From contig CAJMRE010000040.1 of NCBI GenBank assembly GCA_905215755.1, positions 1-17,186 on the forward strand: a stretch of DNA of 17,186 nucleotides, written 5' to 3'. Source of the DNA: an uncultured bacterium (GTDB taxonomy: Bacteria; Actinomycetota; Coriobacteriia; Coriobacteriales; Coriobacteriaceae). The position numbers and the translations under genes were made by a program. The notes below the pieces were generated by a model. The model saw only the letters and a program-made list of their open reading frames with translations. It was not told the DNA's origin and did not search any database. The stretch's first letter is position 1. Each line of letters starts with the position of its first letter. Shown here in pieces: positions 5,857-13,900 of the stretch.

Positions 5857-7854
5857 CTATTGCAGGTCCAGCTGGTCCAGGTACTCCTTGCCGTGCTCGG
5901 AGATATGGCGCTTGCGGCCCGCCTCGTCGTTGCCCAGCAACAGGTTGAACATGGTCTCCATCTTGGTGACGTCCTCGGGCTCCACCTTGATCAGGCGGCG
6001 CGTCTCGGGGTTCATGGTGGTGAGCCACATCATGTCCGGGTCGTTCTCACCAAGACCCTTGGAGCGGTTGATCGAGCACTTTTGGTCGCCGATCTCCTTG
6101 AGGATGCCGTTCTTCTCGAGCTCGGTGTAGGCAAAGTAGGTCTTTTCTTTGCAGTTGATCTCGTAGAGCGGCGACTCGGCGATATACACGTAACCCTCGT
6201 CGATAAGTGTGGGCACCAGGCGGTAGAGCATGGTGAGCACGAGCGTGCGGATGTGGTAACCGTCGACGTCGGCGTCCGTACAGATGATGACCTTGTTCCA
6301 GTTGAGGTTGTCCAGGTCGAAGGCACCAAGGTTCTTGATCCGCTTGTCCTTGATCTCCACGCCGCAGCCCAGCACGCGCATGAGGTCCATGATGATGTCG
6401 GACTTAAAGATGCGCGGGTAGTCCTCCTTCAGGCAGTTGAGGATTTTGCCTCGGACGGGCATGACGCCCTGGAACTCGGCATCGCGCGACGTGCGAATGG
6501 CGCCTGCTGCCGAGTCGCCCTCTACGATGTAGATCTCGCGACGGTTCTTGTCCTTGGAGCGGCAGTCGATGAACTTCTGCACGCGGTTGGCCATGTCGGT
6601 CTTCTGCTGCAGGTTGGTCTTGATGCTTTGACGCGTCTTCTCGGCGTTCTCGCGCGAACGCTTGTTGATGAGCACCTGCTCCATGATCTTGTTGGCGGCG
6701 TCTTTGTTCTCGATCAGGTAGGTCGAGAGGCGTTCCTTAAAGAAGGCCGTCATGGCCTGCTGGATAAAGCGGTTGTTGATGGCCTTCTTAGTCTGGTTTT
6801 CATAGGACGTTTGGGTGGAGAAACAGTTGGTCACCAGCACCAGGCAGTCCTGGACGTCCTGCCATTTGATGCCGCTCTCGTTTTTGTTGTACTTGCCCTG
6901 TTGCTTAATGTAAGCATCGATGGCACTGGTCAGAGCGCTGCGGGCGGCCTTCTCGGGCGAGCCGCCATTCTCGAGCCACGATGAGTTGTGGTAGTACTCC
7001 TGCATCATGAAGGTGCGCGAGAAGCACATGCACGCGGTAATCTTGACGTTGTAGTCGGGCAGGTCCTCGCGATCTCGACCGCGACGGTCGGCCTCGATAA
7101 AGAAGGGCTCGGTGAGGTAGTCGGTACCGACCTTCTCGAGCACGTAGTCCTCGATGCCCTTGGGGTAGCAGAAGTCCTCTTCGGAAAACTCGCCATCGTC
7201 ACCTTCGATGCGCAGGCGGAAGGTCACGTTGGCGTTGACCACGGCCTGGCGGCGCATGGTTTCGCGATACCAATCGTGGGGGATGCTGATGGAGGTAAAG
7301 ACCTCAAGATCGGGGCGCCACTTGATGGTGGTGCCGGTGCGGTTCTCGTCGCTGGGCTCAATCTCGAGTGCCTTCTTCTTGGCGCCGACAACCTTGCCCT
7401 TCTTAAAGTGCAGGGAGTACTTGTTGCCATCGCGCCAAACCGTGACGTCCATGTACTCGGAGGCGTACTGGGTCGCGCACGAGCCCAGGCCGTTGGTACC
7501 GAGCGAGAAGTCGTAGTCGCCGCCCTGGTTGTTATTGTATTTGCCGCCGGCGTAGAGCTCGCAAAAGACGAGTTCCCAGTTAAAGCGCTTCTCGGAGGGG
7601 TTCCAGTCGAGCGGGCAGCCACGGCCGTTGTCCTCTACCTGAATGGAGCCATCGCGAAAGGCGGTAAGGGTGATGAGCTTGCCGTAGCCCTGGCGCGCCT
7701 CGTCAACGGCGTTGGACAGAATCTCGAAGGCGGCATGCGCGCAGCCATCGAGTCCGTCCGAGCCGAAGATGACGGCAGGGCGCAGGCGTACGCGCTCCTC
7801 GTCCTTGAGCTGGCGGATACTGTCGTTACCATAGTTTGCGGTGTTTTTTGCCAT
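5857..7854 (-). CDS. parE: DNA topoisomerase IV-type subunit B (GHKL ATPase/TOPRIM)
   Basis: A 665-residue ATP-binding subunit that partners the downstream A subunit. The Bergerat ATP fold shows FEILSNAVDEAR with catalytic base E44 and Mg-binding N48, the DNGRG loop (75-79) and the lid GTNGLGSCATQYAS (about 120-133). The TOPRIM domain has EGDSAAG and, further on, the metal-binding DADVDG; it ends with an SKGLGENDP element and a short C-terminal tail. The lid region AGGKYNNNQGGDYDFSLG recalls topoisomerase IV B subunits of Clostridia. Start: ATG 7854 is chosen by alignment with family N-termini (MAKNTANYGNDSI); the ribosome binding site is weak (GAGAG close by, AAAGGAG 16 nt away), so the upstream ATG at 7893 remains possible. 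A LexA box lies about 100 bp upstream. Confidence 0.9.
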   Translation of the reverse strand: MAKNTANYGNDSIRQLKDEERVRLRPAVIFGSDGLDGCAHAAFEILSNAVDEARQGYGKLITLTAFRDGSIQVEDNGRGCPLDWNPSEKRFNWELVFCELYAGGKYNNNQGGDYDFSLGTNGLGSCATQYASEYMDVTVWRDGNKYSLHFKKGKVVGAKKKALEIEPSDENRTGTTIKWRPDLEVFTSISIPHDWYRETMRRQAVVNANVTFRLRIEGDDGEFSEEDFCYPKGIEDYVLEKVGTDYLTEPFFIEADRRGRDREDLPDYNVKITACMCFSRTFMMQEYYHNSSWLENGGSPEKAARSALTSAIDAYIKQQGKYNKNESGIKWQDVQDCLVLVTNCFSTQTSYENQTKKAINNRFIQQAMTAFFKERLSTYLIENKDAANKIMEQVLINKRSRENAEKTRQSIKTNLQQKTDMANRVQKFIDCRSKDKNRREIYIVEGDSAAGAIRTSRDAEFQGVMPVRGKILNCLKEDYPRIFKSDIIMDLMRVLGCGVEIKDKRIKNLGAFDLDNLNWNKVIICTDADVDGYHIRTLVLTMLYRLVPTLIDEGYVYIAESPLYEINCKEKTYFAYTELEKNGILKEIGDQKCSINRSKGLGENDPDMMWLTTMNPETRRLIKVEPEDVTKMETMFNLLLGNDEAGRKRHISEHGKEYLDQLDLQ

Positions 7855-7908
7855 ACTCGCTCTCTCGGTGCTCCTTTGCTGCGTTTTAGTCATATAGATA
7901 GTCAAGGT

Positions 7909-7937
7909 AGCATAGCCCAGCCCACAGACGATTCCAA
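7909..7937 (-). promoter_or_regulatory. Putative promoter of the topoisomerase operon
   Basis: The minus strand reads TTGGAA (7937-7932), a 17-bp spacer and TATGCT (7914-7909). The predicted start is near 7902, about 50 nt before the chosen ATG. The -35 box lies 14 bp from the LexA-box palindrome. Confidence 0.45.
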
Positions 7938-7951
7938 CCAACATGAAATCC

Positions 7952-7969
7952 ATCGAACAATCGTTCGAT
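7952..7969. promoter_or_regulatory. LexA (SOS) box upstream of the topoisomerase operon
   Basis: ATCGAAC-AATC-GTTCGAT is a perfect 7+4+7 palindrome. It contains TCGAAC-N4-GTTCGA, the LexA-binding consensus known from mycobacteria, and CGAAC-N4-GTTCG, the core of the B. subtilis box. It stands between the end of the upstream ATPase gene (8012) and the topoisomerase B gene (7854), so the topoisomerase operon is its only apparent target. Confidence 0.75.
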
Positions 7970-8011
7970 TAGATAATGAATGCTTGGAATGCGGGAGGGA
8001 CCTGTCCTGTC

Positions 8012-9394
8012 CTATCCAAACATCTGCGGCAGGTCGATGAAGACGGTTCGATCGCTTTCGCCAGCTTCGAAGCCCGAACGGGAGAAGAATCCATAGCGAT
8101 GGCACTTGAGTCCCGTTGCCTCGACTTGGGCGATTTCCTCGTCGACCATTTTTTGCGTGATGGGGGATTTGCGGAACTTTGCTTCGTAGAATGCGTAGCC
8201 CTCGGGGTCTTGCGTTACCACATCGAATTCGCCGCTCGTTTTGTTTGCGGGGTCGTCGTACCAGTACTTGCCTATGGCGTCGAAAGCTGGTTCGATCTTG
8301 CCGGTCCTGTTCTGCCGCACGAGGTATTGACGGCAGATCTCCTCGAACATATGAGGAACGTAGTTTTCCTCGAAGTCTTGGAAGACGTGACGATCATAGA
8401 AGACTTCCGAGTCGAGCAGCTGACGCGCTGAGGCATTGCGGAAAACATAGCGATAGTAAAAGAGCGAAAGCGGATCCACTACAAAGTAGCCAGACTTGCG
8501 CTTGTTCGTAGGGTCGTTGATGGGTGCACGCTTTTGGACGATTTCGAGTGACATGAGCTTGTCGAGCACGTCTGCCATGGCCGGACCGCTCGAGACGTGC
8601 GACTGTGCCAGCACGTCCCCCCAACGGGAGTAGCCTTGTGCGAGAGCCCCGAAAACTTCGTTGGCGTTGGTCATCTTCGAGATCTCGGCGTTGAGATAGG
8701 ACGGCACCTCGCTTTCTAAGCGGGCGCCAGGTTCCGTGACGAGCTCGATGATGTTGTCGCGTACGCTTTGGGATTGATCGATGAGGCGATTGTAAAAGGG
8801 GATACCGCCAAAAACGCTATAGAGCCGCACCTTGTCCTCGGGCGAGAACGCGGGATAGAACTTCGCAGCGTCAAAGTAATCCATGGGCTTAAGCTCAAGC
8901 GCGAGATCAATTCGCCCGTAGAGGGGGCTTTCATGCTCGATGAGGGATTTCATAATCTCAACGTAGGAGCCGCACAGGACAATGTTTAAACGTGAGTCTT
9001 CCCTGTGGGCGTCGATTGAGGTCTGAAGAATGCTGTCTAGGCCTTTAACCGCATCTCTCAAGTAGGGGTATTCGTCGAGAACGAGGGTAATGTTCTTGTC
9101 TTTAGCTTGGGCAAACAGAAATTCGATGAGCTCGCGGATGCCTGTGAAGGCGAGCGGAGGAAAGCTCAGCGCTTCAGCAACAAGGATGGACAGACTCTCG
9201 AGGTTGTCTGCCTCGGAGGTTTGGCGGCACTCGTAATAGACCGTTGCGACGTCCGACAAATCGGTTAGCGCCTGCTTGATGAGCTCACTTTTTCCGACGC
9301 GACGCCTGCCGTAAATGAGAACATTGCGCTGCTCGGGTGCTTTGAGCGTTTTCTTAATACGGGCGAGCTCACGCTCCCTGCCAATAAATTCCAC
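8012..9394 (-). CDS. Archaeal-type ATPase with C-terminal PD-(D/E)XK-like (DUF234) domain
   Basis: A 460-residue protein beginning with MEFIGRERELARIKK, typical of archaeal-type ATPases. Walker A is GRRRVGKS (29-36); Walker B is ITLVLDEY with D107-E108; an LCGSYVEIM sensor segment follows. A winged-helix region lies at about 240-310 (NANEVFGALAQGYSRWGDVLAQ, then MADVLDKLMSLEIVQK). The C-terminal part is DUF234-like and carries a nuclease-type pattern, D391 ... E404-A-K406 (GEFDVV, then YAFYEAKF). Whether it cuts DNA is unknown. Start: GTG 9394 with AAGGAA 8 nt upstream (9408-9403); that site sits inside the operator described separately. Single gene, upstream of the topoisomerase operon on the same strand but separated from it by that operon's own control region. 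Confidence 0.82.
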   Translation of the reverse strand: MEFIGRERELARIKKTLKAPEQRNVLIYGRRRVGKSELIKQALTDLSDVATVYYECRQTSEADNLESLSILVAEALSFPPLAFTGIRELIEFLFAQAKDKNITLVLDEYPYLRDAVKGLDSILQTSIDAHREDSRLNIVLCGSYVEIMKSLIEHESPLYGRIDLALELKPMDYFDAAKFYPAFSPEDKVRLYSVFGGIPFYNRLIDQSQSVRDNIIELVTEPGARLESEVPSYLNAEISKMTNANEVFGALAQGYSRWGDVLAQSHVSSGPAMADVLDKLMSLEIVQKRAPINDPTNKRKSGYFVVDPLSLFYYRYVFRNASARQLLDSEVFYDRHVFQDFEENYVPHMFEEICRQYLVRQNRTGKIEPAFDAIGKYWYDDPANKTSGEFDVVTQDPEGYAFYEAKFRKSPITQKMVDEEIAQVEATGLKCHRYGFFSRSGFEAGESDRTVFIDLPQMFG

Positions 9395-9500
9395 TTACTC
9401 GGTTCCTTCCGACTCGGTTTTGTCCGAGTTAATTGTATCGCATGGATCAGTTTATGCTCGAGTTTACTCGGACAAAACCGAGTCGGTTCTGCCCGAGTAA
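9395..9500. repeat. Nested palindromic operator: four ACTCGG-N6-CCGAGT sites in two inverted arms
   Basis: The left arm 9395-9429 and right arm 9466-9500 are inverted copies: a 21-bp perfect core (9409-9429 against 9466-9486), a 6-bp unmatched stretch, and an 8-bp outer box (TTACTCGG, 9395-9402, against CCGAGTAA, 9493-9500). Each arm is two overlapping palindromes of the form ACTCGG-N6-CCGAGT with one mismatch allowed. The outer box on the left fills the gap between the ATPase start codon and its ribosome binding site, which occupies the 6-bp unmatched stretch (9403-9408). Confidence 0.85.
9432..9437 (-). promoter_or_regulatory. Putative -10 box of the DUF234 ATPase gene
   Basis: TACAAT on the minus strand lies in the 36-bp centre of the operator. 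No good -35 box is seen at the usual distance (CGAGCA), so this promoter would need help or be weak. Transcription would begin inside the left arm (about 9425), so the mRNA would not contain the right arm. Confidence 0.4.
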
Positions 9501-9795
9501 ATTTGAAGGCGGCCGAATGCGTCTTGCTGCGTTTGCGGTTGGATACGTTGTCGAAAACGTGTCGTGCGGATTGTTGGATTGAATCGAACATTGGGACATG
9601 CGTCTCGTTTTGTGGGCCGAGGGTATGCGAACTGGGGCCCTTTTGGTCTGAAAGGGGGTCTAACGGGGCGTTATTTGGGCCACGGGTCACTTCGCCGGCG
9701 CCGTGTTTCGTCATACGCTCATTGTGGAAGCCGATGCCACGGGGCGACGAAGGCCTCGGGCAACGGATGAGCTGCAAGCGAAAGGAGCGGTGAGG
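9501..9795. other. Intergenic stretch with no supported gene
   Basis: No reading frame here has family-like sequence. A small hairpin (CCCTTT 9638-9643 with AAAGGG 9651-9656) and two imperfect copies of TTTGTGGGCCGAGGGT / TTTGGGCCACGGGT (about 9609 and 9676) are the only structure noticed. The region should carry the promoter of the lipoprotein gene, but no convincing -35/-10 pair was found. Confidence 0.4.
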
Positions 9796-10812
9796 ATGAT
9801 GAAGCCCATGACGAAGAAGCTGCTGTTAGGAATTCCCACCGTGGCACTTTCGGCTGTGTTGGCGTGTACGCTTGCTGGCTGCGGCGGTAATGCGCCGAGT
9901 GGCTCGGGCGGGAGCGCGCCTGTGCAGGAGAAGTCCAAGAAGGCCAAGGCCTATGATTCGCAGACGGTTGAGGTAGCAGGCATTACCAATGAGTCTGTGG
10001 CTCACGGTACGTTCTATCGCGGCGATGCCAAGCTGCAGGACGGCTTTTACCTGCACATCAAGATTACCAACAACAACACAAAGAACAGGACGTTCAGTTC
10101 CTTTAACGTGCATGCTGCCCAGGGCGATCTTGAGGCAGGCGACCCGTTGTTTACTTCCGGCAAGGCGGCCGTGCTCGACTACGTTGCAAGCGAGGCTCCC
10201 GATGAGCTGCACGAGGGCATCGACCTTTCCGAGAGGCCAGATATCGGCCCGGGCGAGACCGTTGAGTACGTGTATTTCTGGGCGCCCAAGACGGCGTACT
10301 ACGGGCCCATCACTGTCGAGTTCGTAGACGCTTATGCCCCTGCCAAGAATCATGAGGCCATGCACTTTGACACCACGGGATGCGAGACCAAGGAGTTCAA
10401 GGCGGCCGGCGGTGTGGCCGATTCTGGTGACGCGGCCAACATGACCGGCATCGATTGCGCATCGTACAGTATCGAGGCCGCCGATGGGTACACGCTGGAT
10501 TCGTCCAACGAAGAGCACGAAAAGGCAGACTTCTTCCACGACGAGACTGGAGGACGCCTGAACATCAACATCTTCCCGCGCTCGCCGGAGGAAGAGGTTG
10601 CAAGCCTAGAGCAGATCTACGAAGGCAAGGAGACAACAACCGACCAGGTCGAGTACAACGGCATAACGTGGCTGCGCTTTACCGGTCCCGACAACGGCCA
10701 TACACTGTTTGCGACGGCTCCCGCAACGGGTGAAACCGTCCGCGTGTCGATCGGCTGGAAGATCGACTGGGATGCTGCCGTGCCCATGATGGAGGCGCTG
10801 AAGCTCAAGTAA
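9796..10812 (+). CDS. Secreted lipoprotein with a DUF5067-like domain
   Basis: A 338-residue lipoprotein. The signal peptide has K7-K8, a hydrophobic stretch LLLGIPTVALSAVLACTLAG and lipobox LAGC with Cys29 as the lipidation site; a Gly/Ser/Lys linker follows to about residue 50. Residues ~55-185 form a beta-rich domain (YLHIKITNNNTKNRTF, then PDIGPGETVEYVYFW) that resembles the DUF5067 type of extracellular immunoglobulin-like domain. Residues ~215-338 form a second domain (YSIEAADGYTLDSSNEE ... VSIGWKIDW) of no family I recognise. No enzymatic motif is seen. Start: the ATG at 9796 has AAAGGAG 8 nt upstream; the frame is open earlier but lacks a signal peptide there. It ends at a strong terminator and converges with the large surface protein gene. 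Confidence 0.82.
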   Translation: MMKPMTKKLLLGIPTVALSAVLACTLAGCGGNAPSGSGGSAPVQEKSKKAKAYDSQTVEVAGITNESVAHGTFYRGDAKLQDGFYLHIKITNNNTKNRTFSSFNVHAAQGDLEAGDPLFTSGKAAVLDYVASEAPDELHEGIDLSERPDIGPGETVEYVYFWAPKTAYYGPITVEFVDAYAPAKNHEAMHFDTTGCETKEFKAAGGVADSGDAANMTGIDCASYSIEAADGYTLDSSNEEHEKADFFHDETGGRLNINIFPRSPEEEVASLEQIYEGKETTTDQVEYNGITWLRFTGPDNGHTLFATAPATGETVRVSIGWKIDWDAAVPMMEALKLK

Positions 10813-10839
10813 CGCCGCGAGTCTCACGTCAGGCGACTC

Positions 10840-10874
10840 AGGGCTGGCTCCGAGTTATCAGGGCCAGCCCTTTT
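10840..10874 (+). terminator. Intrinsic terminator of the lipoprotein gene
   Basis: AGGGCTGGC (10840-10848) pairs perfectly with GCCAGCCCT (10863-10871) over a 14-nt loop and is followed by TTTT. It lacks a T-tract in the opposite direction, though the stem may also slow transcription from the convergent surface protein gene. Confidence 0.85.
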
Positions 10875-10921
10875 GGTGTTCGATGAGCCGAGTCGGCGTC
10901 TCTCACAAAAGTAACTAGGAG

Positions 10922-13900
10922 CTAGCGAGACCTATCCGAATTGACCTCATTGGCGGTGTCTTTTTCGAGCGCCGTGCGGCGGGCGCTGTAGGCGATGAGG
11001 CCGGCGCCTGCCGCGGCGAGTGCTGTAGCGGCTGCCGTAAGGGGAGCATTGACATCGCCCGTGCCAGCGAGCGCGCCCGCTTTTCCGGAGCGCTTGTTAT
11101 TGCTGTGGTCCTTGCCACTGCCGGAGCTGCTTCCGCCGGAGCCGCCGCCCTTGTCAGTACCGCCGCCACTCGAGTCGCCACCGCCGTCCGCCGTCATCGG
11201 TGCATCGTGAAGCCCCGTCGTATCCGCGCTGTCGCATACGCCGACCTGAACTTTTGAGCGTTCGCATGCCGCGTCGGGCACATGAAGCTCGTGCAGTACG
11301 GCACCCAGCGCCGAGTTTGCGCCCGGTCGAATTTCCTCGAGCGTTACGGGATCGAGCGCCACCAGATTACGCGCCTTCGCATACAGCGTTACGCGTTTGC
11401 CCACTTCGTCGCTCCAACTCTCGGGGATGGCGAAGCTCATGCGGAACTGTGCCGTGCAACCCGGTGCCAGCACGGCGTTGCCGCTGTCGGCTGCCAGCGG
11501 GTGCGTAGCGAAGCGCTCGCCCAGCGTCTCGAGCGCGTACTTCACATGTGCCATGTCGTTGGCCGAAGCGTCCTCGGCAAGCTCTGGATCGTAGATCGAA
11601 GCCATGCGTGCGTTCATTCCGAATCCGATGGATGCGCTGGAGAACGGCTGGCTGGAGCCCTCTCGGTATAGATCGATCGTGCCGGCGGTCAGCAAGGTGT
11701 TGCCGTCGTTTCGCACCGTGACCATGAAGGATTCGCCTGCCGCTCCGGGCACCACCGCGCCCGAGGTAGCGACCGCGCCCGTCGGAGTGGCACACGCCAC
11801 CAAGGGCACTTCGATGCCGTGCAGCTCTGCCTCGCTCTTCTCCGCGCTCACAATGTGCGTGGCGAGCGCGGAGAGCATGCCTCCCGACGTTAAAAATGTC
11901 GTTATCTGATCGACGGGATGGTCTAGCTCGCACATCACGAACGGCTCCGTAAACAGATCGCCTGCCAAGGTGCTGGCGAAGATGCGGAAGTGCTTGCCCA
12001 TCACTGCTACCGGGTTGCCTTCTTCGTCGTAGGTCTGTCCCACCTTGCCATCGGTGTTCTCTACATAGAGCACGCACCTGCCGTTGTTGCTTACGCTAAA
12101 CGATGCTGGGCCACAGCCTGCGGCACCCACGGGCTGCGTTGCAAAGGCCGATGCGCCTCGCGTCCAAGTAATATGCTGCAGTTGCTCGTTGACGGTTGCC
12201 AAAAAGCCCGAATGTTGTGGCCACGGCACCGCGTGGGGCACTGTGACATCTGGCGACATAACGCCCCAGCCCGCAATGGACTGGCCGATCACGGCGTACG
12301 ATGCGCAGCCACAACCGCCTGCAGTCTCGTATGCAACGGGCACCACCATTTTGCCATTGATATTCTCGGACGCGCCCAGCTCGATGCTCGACGGTGCTTG
12401 CGGAAAGCTGAGAACTTGGCGGAACGTCAGGCTGTCGCCCGAAATGTCCGACCATAGGGTAAAGCACTCCAGCGCAACCTCAGCCTCGCTGCCGAGCGCC
12501 TTTTCTGCGGTGGTCCCGCGGCGGTGAAGGTAGGCACCCGACAGGCGCCCGTCGACCAGCGTCTTGCCCACCGTGATACGCGGGCACTGCAGGCAATGGT
12601 AGCCATCCTCCTGAAGGCGGCCGCGCGAGATGCTGCGCCACGACGTGTGCGACATCACGTGAACTCCGTCGTTGCTGATGCGCAGGCGCACAACGGATAG
12701 TATGCCGGATGTGCTCGCCGTATCGAAAAGGGTGTTGTCGCCGGCGGGGCGCTCGCCCGAGATCAGCAGCACGTAGGCGTCCTGGTTTCCTCCTCCGTCC
12801 GTATATTCCACCACGTCGAAGTCGTAATCGTATATGCCGTCGCGCTCCACGTCGCCCTCGCCAAACCCAAGGGGAAAGTCCACGGGCGTGGGAGCGGACC
12901 ACGTGCCGTTCGTCTTTGTATGCACCACCAGGCGCGAGCGACCATTGTCGCCGTAGCGCACCGAGGCGATACGGAACAGGCATTCTACGCCGGCAATCAT
13001 TGCCAGCTTCATGTGGGCTTCGCTGAGCACGCCGGAAAAGAGCACGTTGTCGCTCGAGGGCTTGATGCCGCCACGCTCGTCCTCCGACACGCCGGCAGAA
13101 TTGGCGTTCGGGTCCGCAACGGCGTTTGTTGCCTGACCGATATAGGTGTACTCATACATCGGCGCGGCGTTTTCGTCGTTCTCTATCAGTGCGTGGACGA
13201 AATGCTCGATCTGTCCCGTGTCGTCGCTTTCTGCATCCGCCTCGAGCTCAATGCGCGTGACCGACCGGTCCCAATCGCGTACGGTAGGCTCGACATTCCT
13301 TGCAGTGGCCTTAACCTCGGCGCGTGCGAGCAGCTCGGCGTTGGTGACGATGGTGGCCGATGCGATAAATTGCGGCACGCCGCCCGCCTTGATGTTGCCG
13401 GGCGTGCCGAAGCGGATATCCAACGTGTAAGGCGTATCTCCACCCAATGCGAGCTCAGAGCGCTGGAGCACATACTGGTTGCCATTGTTCACCGACATAT
13501 TCCACGAATCGAGGAGTGTGGGCCACGACCCCGACCAAGCCTTGGTGGTCCACTTGAACATTACGAACTGGAGTATCACATCGACATCGACGTCTGCACC
13601 TACGCGCAGTCGCGGAAGCTGGTGTCCATCTGCCTTCTCGTACCCAATGAACAGCGTGAGGGATGCGGCGCCGCGCACGGCAGACGAAGCGACGCCTGCA
13701 ACGCCGGCGCCAAAGGTGACGGCAAGCCCGATCTGGATGGTGAATGAGCCCGAGGTGTTTGAAAAGTCGAGCGAAATGTTTTTAAAAAACGCCGCGCCGC
13801 TGCCGTGCGTGTGGGCACCCACGGCGAGCGCCAGCTTCGCCAGCACCCAGGGGTTGACGTTTAGGAAAAACGGCACCGGTCCTAGGGTAAACTGCTCGGT

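Noticed and set aside
4513..6984. An 823-codon open frame on the plus strand
   Set aside because: It is exactly antisense to the topoisomerase genes, is rich in Val/Leu/Asp/His as expected from reverse-reading GC-rich codons, and shows no family motif.
6988..8040. A 350-codon plus-strand frame
   Set aside because: Antisense to the topoisomerase B gene and its control region; no ribosome binding site or recognisable motif.
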